Assembly: GCA_010093515.1 (NCBI GenBank)
Contig: MU001670.1
Span: 1,059,656-1,123,655, forward strand
Direction: 5' to 3'
DNA length: 64,000 bases
From: Lineolata rhizophorae
Lineage: Eukaryota > Ascomycota > Dothideomycetes > Lineolatales > Lineolataceae
Positions within the stretch are counted from its first letter, which is position 1. The number at the start of each line of letters is the position of its first letter. The notes beneath the pieces were generated by a model. It was not told where the DNA came from, ran no database searches, and was given only the letters and a program-made list of their open reading frames with translations. Below are positions 11,911-23,516 of the stretch, one piece after another. The translations under genes and the position numbers were made by a program.

Positions 11911-12660
11911 ATGTTCCGCACACTCCCTCTCGTCCTCTCGGCGCTGTCCCTCGCGCTCCCTTTCACTGCCGCCCAATCAGACGACAGCACCGTGGTCAAC
12001 ATCTTCCTCGTCGGCACGGACCCACAAGACCTCGTCGCCTCGGCCGTGACCGTCGACGGCTCGACCGCGACGCTGATGGTCGGCTGCCCGCCGGGCACCA
12101 ACTCAGAGGACTGCGGCTTCGAGAGCGCGGTGCCCATCACCGTCGGGTCCGGCGGGTCCGTGGTCGAGGAGTTCTACACGGCGCCCTCGGGCACCGACTC
12201 GACCTTTAGCGCCTCGTGCTCCGTCACGGGCACGACCGAGGCCGTCTGCGCCGTCAGCGAGGGCGGCGTCGACGCCAACCTGCCCGGCGAGACCACCGTG
12301 ACACTGTCCGGCAGCGATGTCGCGTTCCTGCCCGTCACGGTGACGGCCGGCGGCGCGCAGTTGCAGGGCGTTTTCCAGGCCAGCTCCGGGGCTTCGAGTG
12401 GTAAGGCCTCCCCTTTCCCCCCACACCTTTCCAACCGTTGCTAGGCGCTAGGTTTGGTTCTTGTCTGACTTTGATTTGCTGTTTCAGGCGCGAGCGCTAC
12501 TGCCACGGCGACGGCGACGGCGACAGAAGACACAGCGGATGGCACGCAGACGGGCGCTGCCCAATCGACCTCCTCGGATGATGCCGCGCCGACAAATGCC
12601 ATTGTTGGCGGATCGATCGCAGGTGCGGCGGGTGTGTTGCTGGCGGCGCTGGCGTTGTAG
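11911..12660 (+). CDS. GPI-anchored cell-surface protein with Ser/Thr/Ala-rich stalk
   Basis: Exons 11911-12400 and 12488-12660 (87-bp intron) encode 220 residues. There is a signal peptide (MFRTLPLVLSALSLALPFTAAQ) and a compact domain with four Cys (residues about 55-125). A Ser/Thr/Ala stalk containing (AT)n follows, then a C-terminal hydrophobic tail (IVGGSIAGAAGVLLAALAL) after a small-residue region, the layout of a GPI-attachment signal. The protein is inferred to sit at the plasma membrane or cell wall. Related Ser-rich GPI proteins of unknown function are common in Pezizomycotina. If the intron is retained, the frame ends at 12444 after 15 other residues and loses the anchor. Confidence 0.85.
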
Positions 12661-13289
12661 ATGGGCAGGCGTGGACCAGCCTGCAACTTATCGTCTACTT
12701 GGTGTTCCGCGGGCAGGAATGGAGCGACAAATTGGCCAAGATTTTGCATGGTGGAGCGTGGGAGTTTGCTTTTTCATGGAGTAAAAGTTGGGTTCTTTCA
12801 TTTGGATTGGTCGGTGGGCAAGCATCATGAGGCTTTGGTGGATAAAATCATAAAAACGCTTGGTGCGGGACAGGAGTACTCGGCGTTAGGATATTAAATT
12901 CCAAAAATTTTGAAGGCGAAAACTGAGGAAGAGTCGTAAGCCCGGCGCTAAGGAATATATTTTGAAAGCGAGCAGCTTGGACCTATTGCTGCGCTAGGCT
13001 TGGTGATGATCGATGTTCGTGGGCGCGGGCCCCGCAGGGACAACTTATCGCGTCGCGCCTTATCGCGGTCTCACGTGAGAAGCGGGTCTCACTTCGACCT
13101 CAGCATCCGGGACTTGGCCCATGAAAAGCTCCCGCTGCACATGTGCATGTTCTCCACTGTTGCGGTTTGCTCCTTAGTAGGGAACAAGAAACAAAACATA
13201 AGACCATGATTCCATAATCCTCGCACAACCATCCTTTTCCAAGGCCCCCACAGCTCTCCGGAGCTCCGAAACCCCCCGCAACCTCCGCC
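12661..13289. other. intergenic region, no gene seen
   Basis: About 630 bases holding the 3' UTR of the GPI-protein gene and the promoter of the permease gene. The last ~60 bases are C-rich (a leader-like run ending CCTCCGCC-ATG). No RNA gene or open frame of note. Confidence 0.5.
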
Positions 13290-15046
13290 ATGTCCGCTCC
13301 CGACTCGCAACAAGCCGAACCGCTCTTGTCACCCGCAACCGACGAAGAAACCGCCTCTTCCTCCTCAGCGTCCCCTCTCACCACCGCCCAACATGCACGC
13401 GCCCTCGACGCCGACACCGAGCCCGAGTCCACCCCGCTCGGCCGACGCCTCGGCTGGCGCTCCGCCTACATAATCGTGCTCTCGCGCGTGATCGGGACGG
13501 GCATCTTCGCAACGCCGGGCGCGGTCGTTCGTTCCGCCGGCAGCGTGGGCCTCTCATCGCTGCTGTGGGTGCTGGGCGCCGTCATGGCGGCGTGCGGCCT
13601 CGCCGTCAGCCTCGAGTACGGCTGCATGCTGCCACGGTCCGGCGCCGACAAGGTCTACCTCGAGTTCACGTACCGGCGGCCGCGCTTCCTAGCCAGCACG
13701 CTCGTCGCCGTGCAGATGGTCCTCATGGGCTTCACGGCGACCAACTGCGTCGTCTTTGGCGAGTACGTGCTGTATGCGCTGGGCGTGGAGGGGGCAGAGT
13801 GGGCCACCAAGGCGCTGGCTGTCGGGTTGCTGGCCGCTGTCACCGTGCTGCACGGCTGCTTTTTGAGGGCGGGCATCTGGTTGCAGAATGTGATCGGGTG
13901 GTTGAAGATAGGGCTGATTGTATTCATGGCGGTGACGGGGCTGGTTGTCGTGCTCTTTGGCCATTCGAGCGCGCCCGAGGAGGAGGGAGAGAAGGCGCTG
14001 CCGGCAAAGCCGCATGGACAGGGCATATGGGAAGGCTCAGAGTGGGGCTGGGGGATCATGTCGACGGCCTTGTTCAAGGTGTCGTATGCGTACGCGGGCG
14101 CGGATAACGTCAACTATGTCCTCAACGAGGTCAAGGACCCGGTCCGCACGCTACGTTCCGTGTCCATCGCAGCTCTCGCGTCCTGTTGCGTTTTTTATCT
14201 GATCCTCAACTTCGCCTACTTTGCCGTCGTGCCGATCGACGAGATCAAGGAGACCGGGGAGCTGGTAGCAGCGCTGTTCTTCGACAAGATATTTGGGCCT
14301 ACGCTTGGAAAAGTCGTTCTACCCCTCGCGGTGGCGCTGTGTGCAGCTGGAAATGTCCTCGTGGTCACGTTCAGTAAGGTAATAGCGCCCGAAGAATCTA
14401 GTATCGCAGATGATACTAACCCACCCCTCTTCTCAGTCCCGCGCCAACCAAGAAATCGCCCGTCAAGGCTTCCTCCCTTTCGCCTCCCTCCTCGCTTCCT
14501 CGCGCCCTTTCGGCGCCCCCCTCGGTGGTATGATCGTACACTTCATCCCGTCCTCGCTCGTCATCCTGGTCCCTCCGTCGAGCGATGTCTTCGACTTCAT
14601 CCTCGACGTTGATGGTTACCCGATCCAGTACTTCGCGCTCGCCGTATGCATCGGCTTACTGCTGTTGCGGTCACGCCGGCCGGACATCAAGCGACCTTTT
14701 AAGGCCTGGTTGCCTGCCGTTTGGATCCGCATGGCCATTTGTGTAGCCCTCATCGTAGCGCCATTCTTCCCGCCGAGAGATGGAGCCGGCGATGTGAGCT
14801 TCTTTTATGCCACCTACGCACTTGTGGGAATTGGAGTGTAGGTTATGCATTCCGTTTAAATATCTTTGCAGAATCTGATGTGCTGACTAACTTTTTTTTT
14901 CTTTTAGAATGGTGTCTGGCTTCGTCTATTGGTGCGTCTGGTTTAGATGGCTTCCCAAAAGGAGGGGATATCAGATCGAAGAGACCGTGGAGGTTCTTGA
15001 AGATGGCACAAGCATAACGAAGCTTGTTAGAATTAAATCGAAGTGA
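13290..15046 (+). CDS. L-type amino-acid permease (LAT family, methionine-permease-like)
   Basis: Exons 13290-14378, 14437-14837 and 14908-15046 encode 542 residues. Intron 1 has a perfect TACTAAC branch site. After an acidic/Ser-rich cytosolic N-terminus (about 55 residues), roughly 12 membrane segments follow. Motifs of the amino acid-polyamine-organocation superfamily are visible: VLSRVIGTGIFATPGAV in the first membrane helix, VSYAYAGADNVNYVLNEVKDPVRTLR in the middle, and FSKSRANQEIARQGFLPF across the first exon junction. Fungal members of this branch (Mup1/Mup3-like) take up methionine and related neutral amino acids at the plasma membrane. The exact substrate cannot be told from sequence. 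Confidence 0.9.
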
Positions 15047-15479
15047 CTATTTTGATCATATAGACATAGATTTGGGATTAGACCCAGATAGTACCATCTT
15101 AAATGTAACCATCGAGTAACACGCGATAGGAGAATACCCACAATATGTTGAAGCAACTACTGGGGTATTATCCTTAATTGAGCTGAACCAATACCAGAAC
15201 AATTGCCCTAGGAAGTGTCGATGGCTCACGTTTCGGGGCGTGATGGTGAGGCGCAGTATGCGACTCCACCGCAGATCTACACAACAACTCGAGTCAAGTC
15301 GAGTCAGGACTGTCACCCGCGCGGTGGACGTGGCAGGCCCAAAGTCCCGTGTCTTGGAGGTGTAGTTAGGCCCGTGGTAGTTGCACAAGCCAAATACGTG
15401 AACCCAATGGGCCGCCGTAACGTCGCCTGCCTGTGTCCGACCTAGCCACCCATATATAGGGTGGCAGAGACAGCGCCTA
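15047..15479. other. short convergent intergenic region
   Basis: About 430 bases between the 3' ends of the permease (plus) and IMP1 (minus). They would hold both 3' UTRs and terminators. No gene seen. Confidence 0.5.
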
Positions 15480-16082
15480 TCACGGGCCGTCTAGAAGCCC
15501 GTCATCATCCAGGGGTCGGAGCGTATTGACCATGGGCCCAAACTTGTGCCTCGGCCACACCGTCATGATAATTTTGCCTTTGATGAGCGGCAAGGGAATG
15601 GGTCCGTACACCCTCGAGTCGCGCGACCACGTCTGGTTGTCTCCGGCCACCCAGCAATGGCCTTCCGGAACCTGTAGCAGAGACAAGAAAGGTCATTAGA
15701 TTTCGAACGTTTAGCAGTATCACCCGTGAGATCTCCCTGCTCACTACTACCCAAAGCAACGCACCTGCACCATCGTCCCATCCCCTTTATACGGTGTGCC
15801 CTCTAGCACAAAGTCGCCGGGCATGCCCACGACGCGCTTCACGACGCCCGTGTTCGGCACGTACGGATGCAGAAAGTCGACCACATCGCCAACTTTGACG
15901 TCGCGGCCGCGGCGGTAATGCTTCGAGATCAGCACCCACGTGCCAGTCGGATCCATGGTCGGCATCATGCTGATCCCGGACGTAGGCAGGCAGGCGAAAC
16001 CGTGTGTGAAGAGGATGTGGCCGAAGCCGAGGGCGTTGAAGCCGATGGCGAGGCCGCGCGCAAAGGAGTAGAAGTCGGGCAT
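15480..16082 (-). CDS. IMP1: mitochondrial inner membrane protease subunit 1 (signal peptidase S26)
   Basis: Exons 16082-15765 and 15671-15480 (93-bp intron) encode 169 residues, close to the usual Imp1 size. Translation starts at ATG 16082 (MPDFYSF); the frame runs on upstream but without another ATG. The serine/lysine dyad of type I signal peptidases is visible: Ser38 in TSGISMMPT and Lys82 in GVVKRVVGMPGD. The C-terminal box VPEGHCWVAGDN with SRDSRVYGPI follows the intron. Imp1 works with Imp2 in the inner membrane, facing the intermembrane space, and removes sorting peptides from imported and mitochondrially made proteins. It is divergent from bystin (514 bp). Confidence 0.92.
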
Positions 16083-16596
16083 CGTTTTGAACGGGCTCGT
16101 GAAGCGGGTGAGGTGATGGATGGGCGGCGCGCCCTCGTCGTTGGCAGGCTCCCGAAGGGAGGATAAATCGAGCTCGAGTGCGCTACAAGCTACGGAAGCA
16201 AGCACTCAAGGCGGGCAGTGTTGGCAGAAAAAGTTCCCGACTGCGTTTTGGCGCACACCCACATCCCCACCGCCTGCCGTCTAGCGTCCCTCAATTATTT
16301 TCTCGCCGGGAGAGGAAGCAGGAAGAGCACGCCGAGTTCCTCACACAATTCTCTTTACTGGTTCTCCGTAGGCGCCACTTAAACCCGAACAAATAAAAAC
16401 GAGCCGAGTTTCCCCACAGTCCCTACTCCGGACCTTTTCGGGGGTGTCTCCTGGAGGTCTCGTCTCTGCGGCGACTTTCACCGCGAAAGAAGAACACTAG
16501 TACGGCGACGCCACGACTACACCAATCGCCCTTGGCGCATACCCGCGCATCTTATCCACGCTTTCGCCTCCTTCGACCGTCCTTGTGCCTCAAACA
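16083..16596. promoter_or_regulatory. divergent promoter region IMP1 / bystin
   Basis: The 514 bases between the two start codons must contain both promoters. A pyrimidine-rich run precedes the bystin ATG. No specific operator is recognised. Confidence 0.5.
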
Positions 16597-18386
16597 ATGC
16601 CCAAGGTGTCCCCCACCTCCCCGCGGGCCTCCACCGCCGCGGTAGGCGCAACCCGCCGCCACAACCCCCTCGCCGACGACTACATCCCCAACAGGGCGCA
16701 TAAACCGGCGCGGCAGAAGCAGCTGCGGCGCAAGAGCGCCGGCGGCAGGGACGCCGACGAGGATGGCCTACAGCGTGACGCGTACGTCGACTCCAAGGCG
16801 AGCAAGCGGATCCTACGGATAGGGCGGGAGATGGTGGAGGAAGACGAGGTGGAGGCGGAAGGGGCGGAGGGGAGAAGGCGCGCGTTTGAGTTTGGGTTTG
16901 GAAGGGAGGATGCGGATGTGGGCGAGGAGGACGACCAGAGGTGGGAGGGAGGGGAGGAGGATGAGGAGGCGTGGGGGAGCGAGGAGGAAGTGGAGGAAGT
17001 GGTGAGTTTTACACACACACACATATGCTTTTGGTGGAACTCGTATAAGGCATATGTGGATGAGTTCGAAGGAATCTGACGAGCGGCCTTGGTCGGCAGG
17101 AAGTTGATCCCGCGGACCTAGCCACATTCAACAGGTTCAATCCTTCCTTCGACGATCCGTTACTGCGCGGCGCTGGCCTCGGCGGCCCGACGGACGACGG
17201 CCAAGAGAATGCTGCTGCCGGAGGTGCTGCAGGCGGAACAGACCTGGCTGCATTAATACTCGAGAAGATTGCCGCACACGAAGCCATGGCTGAGATGAAC
17301 GCTGAAGACACCGGAGTACAGCGCGAACCTGAAGAGGCCGAGATCCCCCCCAAAGTCGTCGAGGTGTACACCAAGTGCGTTTCTCATCCTTCTCTCTCCC
17401 TTATAACCAACATCAAACTGACCAAAACCTTCCGCTTCAGATGCGGCCACCTGCTCTCGCGGCACCGCTCCGGACCCCTCCCAAAACCGCTCAAACTCCT
17501 CCCCCACATCCCCGCCTGGCCCACCCTCCTCTCCCTCACCAACCCCTCCTCCTGGACCCCGCACGCCGTCCTCGCCATGACGCGCCTCTTTGCCTCCGCC
17601 CCTTCCACCACCGCGCAGTCCTTCTACTCGCAAGTGCTCCTCCCCGCCGTGCGGTCCGACCTCGCCGACGCACACTCCGACGGCGGCACCCGCAAGCTCA
17701 ACGTCCACCTGTACGCCGCCCTCCGCAAGGCCCTCTACAAACCCGCCGCCTGGTTCAAGGGCGTCCTCTTCCCCCTCCTGGACGCCCGCTGCTCGGCCCG
17801 CGAGGCCCGCGTGCTCGGCAGCGTGCTCGCGCGCGTGCGCGTCCCGCCGCTGCACGCCGCCGCCGCGTTGCAGCGCGTGTGCGAGATTGCCGCCGCGCAC
17901 ATGATGGTCGCTGGCGGCGGCGGCGGCGGCGGCGCCGTGCTGACGAGCGCCTCCCTCGAGGCCGGCGCCGCCGCCAACACGCTCATCCTCGTCCTGCTCA
18001 ACAAGAAGTACGCGCTGCCCTACAAGGTGGTGGACGCGCTGGTCTTCCACTTCCTGCGCTTCCGCGGCGTCGCCGCCGCCGCGGCCGCCCCCGGCCCCGG
18101 CCACGCAAGCGCCGCCGATACCCCGAAGCTCCCCGTCATCTGGCACCAGACGCTGCTCGCGTTCGCGCAGCGCTACCGCAACGACGTCACCGAGGACCAG
18201 CGCGAGGCGCTGCTGGATTTGCTGCTGGTGTGCGGGCACGAGAAGATCGGGCCGGAGGTGAGGCGGGAGTTGTTGGAGGGGAGGGGGAGGGGGAACGATG
18301 GCGGCGCGGTGGGCGGTGCTGGTGCTGGTGCCGGGATGGATGTGGGCGATGGTGGGGATGATACTATGATGGTTGTGGATGGGTAG
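16597..18386 (+). CDS. ENP1: bystin / essential nuclear protein 1 (40S ribosome biogenesis)
   Basis: Exons 16597-17001, 17100-17374 and 17441-18386 encode 541 residues; yeast Enp1 is somewhat shorter. The N-terminal third is charged and acidic, with NPLADDYIP early and Glu/Asp runs. The bystin domain then starts with DLATFNRFNPSF and VYTKCGHLLSRHRSGPLPKPLKLLP. It continues through FYSQVLLPAVRSDLADA, LYAALRKALYKPAAWFKGVLFPL, NKKYALPYKVVDALVFHFLRF and PVIWHQTLLAFAQRYRNDV, all hallmarks of the family. Low-complexity Gly/Ala insertions explain the extra length. Enp1 binds pre-40S particles in the nucleolus and is needed for 20S pre-rRNA processing and export. ATG 16597 is the first in frame; the upstream GTG at 16585 is not used. 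Confidence 0.95.
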
Positions 18387-19727
18387 GTGGGTGTGGGGGT
18401 GAGGGCTATGGATCGGCGGGGAGGAGAAGGAAGGGGCGTAGGTGCGAATGGGCTTGGTTTGGTTGAGGTGTGGTCGTGTCTTAGTGTTTTGGGAAGGCCC
18501 AAGTGGATATCCATGGTTATGGCGAGCCTGGCGATGGAAGTTAGGTCGTAGGTGGATATACTAAGGCGTTGTATATGAGCGTCGGAACTGTAGTTGAAAC
18601 TTGTTTAGAGAGTTTGATTGCGCTTGTTCATGGGACAACTATCTCAATATCCAAAAGCCCTAGGCACGATCAAGAGACACTATAGACATGAACAGACCTC
18701 GCATCTCACGCACAAGCCTTAGATGTTCCATAAACATGTGACCGATTTCGAAATCCCACTACCCATCCCGTTCGTTTGTTCGCGCGCTGGCGTCGAAGAG
18801 ATCTGACCAGCCAGACAAAATAACGCGCACCCAGTACCAATGTGTACATTCACATGGCCTCTCCCTTCAGAAAGTTGAAAAGATGGGACTTACAAAGGTT
18901 CTCAAGTTAGGGAGACAGGTTAGGGAAGACAAGGTATGTAGATGAGAGCTCAAACAAAGCTTGCCACCAGCGCGCAAGTCCAAGGCTAGCCACTTTGCTT
19001 TTTATATCCTGCTTCTCATTCCACGCGCGCCATCCGTCCACCCACCTGTCCCCTCCCGTGGTCCACGCCGAGTCGAGCCAAGCCAAGCCACCCAAAACAC
19101 CAACCGAGCAGTTACAGTCCAAAGAACAGGAAAAGAGTGAGGAAGGAAACGCAAAGACATGAAAAGAATACACCAGAGCCCACAGCAAGGAAGCAAACCA
19201 AAAGCAAACCAAAAAGCTAACCCTACCGAAAGGGAAAACTTCAAAGGCCATAAATCGGAAAAGACAACGGCTATTGCCAAGGGGACGTGTTCCAAGCCAG
19301 CGCAAGCGGTCAGTCATCCAACCAACCAAAAAGATTGAGGAAGCTGTACACAGGGGAAGCAATTAGGGCCCTGAGCAGCAGCTCATGTGGTAGAGGGACC
19401 GACGCCTCGAGACGCGCTTAGGTGAATAACCATCGCTACTATGAACTTTTCAGGGAGCAAAGTTGGAAAATGTGTGTCAGAGGCGTTCGCTTGACGCCAA
19501 AGGCGTCTTGAACATCGCTCCGCGCCGCCTCCACACAAAGCAAGAGACGCCATCACAGGGAGGAGTCCAAAGGTCAAGGGTAAATGAGGTGCCACTCGAG
19601 AAGGGCTAGATTCACGCGGCCCTTTCCAGCCCGAAAGCTAGCCTGGATATCAAAACAAGAGAGAGAAAGGAAGAGGAAGGGAAAAGAAGACATTGTTGCT
19701 TCCTCCCTGTGTCCAGAGCACAGACAA
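18387..19727. other. convergent intergenic region, no gene seen
   Basis: About 1.3 kb between the 3' ends of bystin (plus) and TAF14 (minus). An open frame of 151 codons at 18907-19362 (minus) is low in complexity and has no recognisable domain. A long TAF14 3' UTR could account for part of it. Confidence 0.45.
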
Positions 19728-21153
19728 CTACACGTCTATGCGCTGCGACGTGAACTCCCACAGCATCTTGACAAGGTTATCCGGCAGTGTGTAGAGGTCG
19801 ACGTGGAATTCGCCGTCTGGGGTTGACGTAAATGTCAGCAACGCGCGAACTCAATAGGCATGTCGTTGATGATAGGAAGGCAGGTAAATAACTCACTCTC
19901 GACGTCGTTCTTCGTGTACGTGTCGCTGGTCTTGTTGTCATGCACCATCTGCACGACTGTGAGGAGGTCCTCTTCTCCAAGCTTTTGGAGACCCTCCGCA
20001 AGCTTGTCCATATCGATCTGTACAATCCCTTCTATTAGCGGGTCGTACTGTTCCCGGCACAGATCCATACGACCAGAAAAAAATAATAATCTCCTCCTAA
20101 TAGCCGCATAGCACTCACATTCTTATCCTTCCTACTCTTCTTCTTAACCGGCTCCGCCACCTTACCCCTCACGCCGTTCTCCTCTATGGCCCCGGGCCCT
20201 GCGCCGGAGCCAGCACCGGCGGCGGCGGCCCCCGCGGGCCCGGACTCGCGCAGCAGGGCCAGCAACTCGGGCTTAGGGTTACGGAAGGTGACGACGTGGT
20301 CGGCGATGTAGCGCTCCTTGGCGAAGTTGAGGTCATGCTCGAGCGTGTGGTCGCCTCCCTTGTGGGCCGCCGTCAGCACGATGGCCATGTCGAACTCGCC
20401 CCAGCCCTTTTCGTCGATGCGGAAGGGGGGTTTCTTGAAGGCTGAAGAGGACGGAGAGCGAGAGAGAGAGTTGGTTAGCTGCCGATTCTACTGTGCACGC
20501 GGATCAAGAGGGGAACGGTCCGTTGCTCGCGGAGGAACTAAGTCTGGGAGACGTGACGTGTGACATACTCTGCGTCGCCCTCTTCTCGAACGAAGGGTGT
20601 AGCTTGTATGTGACCTTGTCGAAGATGTTGGCCGGCACCTCCTCGCCGGCGTCGTTGACCAAGTAGAGCTCAATGTTCCACGCGCGCATCGGGAACCCCT
20701 CCACTTGGGACGGCTCGTCGCTATGAAACCAGTTTCGCCCGAAAAAAGGGCGGAGACTGGGTTAGCTAACAACCTCAAAAGCCGATGTATTTAACGGTAC
20801 GCAAAATGTTGAACGGGCTGCCACGCCGCCGTTACCACCGCTGCCGCTGCTGCCGCCGGCGCTGCTGCTACCGCGGACAAGCAAGAAAACGCCGGGGCCG
20901 GCTGCAACCACCATTCGAAGGAACCGTTGCGGACGCGAGCGCAACGCCGGAAACAGACGACGCTGTGACAAGAGAGTATAAGGGAGCGGGGGCAAAAACT
21001 AACATTACACGCTGCTCAGTGATGAGCTTGACGGTGCGCTTGACCTGCACATGGGCGAATGCCTATTAGCCATGCGTTCCGTAACGTACGCCGTTACCAC
21101 CGCGCAGCAGCAGCTCCCGCGGGACGAAGGAAGGAAAGACTTACGTCTGGCAT
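19728..21153 (-). CDS. TAF14: YEATS/ET-domain transcription factor subunit Taf14
   Basis: Six exons: 21153-21145, 21044-21004, 20720-20569, 20441-20119, 20017-19897 and 19816-19728. They encode 244 residues, the same length as yeast Taf14. The first exon is only 9 nt (Met-Pro-Asp). The YEATS domain (about 4-130) shows VKRTVKLITEQ, VEGFPMRAWNIELYL, FDKVTYKLHPSF and KKPPFRIDEKGWGEFDM. A basic linker (KKKSRKDKN) follows, then the ET-like end with LAEGLQKLGEEDLLTVVQMV and GEFHVDLYTLP. Taf14 is shared by TFIID, TFIIF, INO80, SWI/SNF and NuA3 and reads acylated lysine on histone H3. The match is to Taf14, not to the paralogue Yaf9. The donor at 21003 (GTTAGT) is the only one giving the right frame and loop length. 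Confidence 0.93.
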
Positions 21154-22419
21154 GTCGGAGAGGTCGTCTGCCTGTCAAACGCTTGTGCAAGCTACAAAGG
21201 CAAAAGGAGGTCGAAGACGAAGGATTCGCACAAGCGCGACGGGTTGGAGGATAAGAGATGGGAGGTGGTTGAACGGGGTGCGTAAAAAGAGCCCGCGAGG
21301 GTTGAACAAGTCGGGGAGTTTTCGGTGGCGGATCGACGCGCCGCTCCCGCCCCGCGCAGCAAACAAACAAGCGGCGTACACTTAGCCCAATTGCCCCGCA
21401 CGAGCGCTTGCAAACCTCGTTGGGAGAGGACGAGAGGGATAAAGGAGCGCAGGCGCGATGGTGACGTCGTGTGCACTGGGCAAAGTAATAGAGAGAGGTT
21501 TGGACGCGGGTGCTCGCGGTAGTTGGGGGAAATGGAGCGAGGAATTGGCGGCCTTTGTGCGTGAGCCGCGCCGGGGGTGCGCGGGGGGGTCAGCTGGTTG
21601 GCACGACGCTCCTAAGTGCAGACGGTGCCTAACCTTCTAGACTCGGTACGTACTCCAGAACATCCTACCAGGTACTTATGCGTAGAGCTTAATCATTTGG
21701 CCTGAAATCCCAGGCTCTGACGCGTTCAGGGTACCTCTATCTCCCTGCGGAAGAGTAGGGCGTCGAAAAGCTCATTTCTTCAATTGCATGCGTAGGTCCT
21801 TAAGGCAACAATCTGCCTAGGAACTATGCATCCCTACCGTGTGCTTTGTTGTTACGGACGCAAATATCATCAGTCAAGCCACCCACCAGATAGACAAATT
21901 ATCGACGGAATAAAGCTTTCCATTTCTTTCCTTTGCAAGGGGAGGGAGAGGTTTTAGTGATCAGTCTACGTGCAAACTGTTCTGTCTAATGCTCCGCGCC
22001 CCTCTGGTTTTGGTGCTCGTCTTGTGCAATCCGGGGCCTGGGTGGTTGTGTGATGAAGCCATTGTGTGTCAGAAAGGGGTGTGACATAACAATGAAAAGT
22101 AGCAAAAAGAAGAAAGTCGGCATCCGTGTCGATTTTGTGGCTCCCCGCATCGACCTTTTGAGGCAGAAGACAAGACTGGGAATCTGTGTAGAAACGGGCG
22201 GGGTTATTGTGACTCTAGGGGAACCAGTAGGGATGCAGTGAAGTGTGGCAAATGGGGGAAAGGGGTTCCTCGTGGGCAGCAGCGAGGACGAGGATAGAAG
22301 GGGACGACAGCCACAGGCAGACACTTCAGAACCTAGCCGCCATTTCTAGCCTTTCCTTCGTCCTCCGTCCCGTTCCTCGCATCCGCACCATACGCACACA
22401 CGCTTGCGCAGGCCTCAGC
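21154..22419. other. intergenic region, no gene seen
   Basis: About 1.27 kb: upstream region of TAF14 (GC-rich to about 21640) and 3' region of the RanBP1 gene (AT-richer from about 21650). No supported open frame or RNA gene. Confidence 0.5.
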
Positions 22420-23516
22420 CTAATCCGCCGACGCCTTGAAGAGCGCCTCGTTCTCCTGCTGTGACTTGATGAAGGCTTCCTTGAACAGATTGGCATCTGG
22501 TGACCTGTGTTAGCTCGGGCAATCCATACGCATTTTCCAAAGCGGAAAATGGGAAAAGGGAATAACTCACTCTCGCTGTTGGCAAAGCGGATGGCCAGCG
22601 TCTGAGCCTCGGGCTCGCCCTCACTGACGTCGGCAGCCGCGTTCCAGACCCAGGACCGATCGGAGCCGACGTTGGGGGACAGCTTCATGTCGGGGACGAC
22701 TGCACGCGGGCACGCATCAGCATTTTCATCCCGATTCATCATTCTAAATGCCCGACAAAAAGGCGATACAAAGAAAGAACAAGAACGTACCGTAGTGGTT
22801 GGCGCAGACTTTGAGCGTCTTGTCGCGGCGCATCACGAGGCGCGTCTTGCCGTTCTCCTTGTGCTTGAGCAGGCGCACGTCGCCGGTGCCGCGCTCCTTC
22901 CACTCGCGCGACTCGCGGTCGAACTTGAAAAGCTTGGCGCGCATCTTGAACGTCTGCTCCTCGAGCTCCTCGTTGGTCTTGGTCTCTACCTTCTCCGTTA
23001 GGTGCACCACCGGCTTGAACTCGACGTCGGGCTCCTCCTCCTCGGCCTTTTCCTCCTGTGCCCAAGCGTCAGCAAAAACAAAGTTCAAGAACTTTCGCTT
23101 TCCAACCTTTGCGAGGCTGGTGCAATCCCCTTCCCGCATCCCGAAGGAATCTCCGAGCAACCGGAGCAGGAAGACGCAGGAAAAAGAAATCAAAAACTCA
23201 CCCCCTCTTCGCCCTCTTTTTTCTCCTCCTTCTTGCTCGGTCCTGCCCCGCCCTTCTCCTCCTCTTCCTTGTCCTCTTCCTTCTCCTCCTTCCGCTCCTT
23301 CTTCGCCCCGCCGCCAAACATGCTGAAGACGTTGTCCGACACGGCCGACGCGCCGGCCTGGGCCGCGCCCGCCGCCGAGCTCGCCATCCCGCCCACCGTC
23401 GACGTCTGGGCGGGCTTCTCCTCCGTCTTGGGCGCCTCCTCGGCCTTGGGCGTCTCCTCGGCCTTGGGCGTCTCCTCGGCCTTGGGCGTCTCGGTCGGCT
23501 TGGTCTCGTCGGCCAT
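22420..23516 (-). CDS. YRB1: Ran-binding protein 1
   Basis: Exons 23516-23202, 23055-22791, 22699-22571 and 22496-22420 encode 261 residues. The N-terminal part is a charged tail with a three-fold KAEETP repeat and long Glu/Lys runs. The Ran-binding domain covers about residues 115-250: [75 protein letters not shown] and LAIRFANSE. RanBP1 binds Ran-GTP in the cytoplasm, releases it from transport receptors and boosts RanGAP activity. An in-frame ATG at 23639 would add 41 residues; I chose 23516 because the family begins with MADE-like sequence. Confidence 0.94.

Noticed and set aside
16083-16205. 41-residue N-terminal extension of IMP1
   Set aside because: That frame opens with GTG, not ATG; ATG 16082 gives the usual Imp1 size.
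17253-18361. Two 328-codon frames overlapping bystin (one on each strand)
   Set aside because: Gly/Arg/Ala-biased shadows produced by the GC-rich third positions of the bystin gene.
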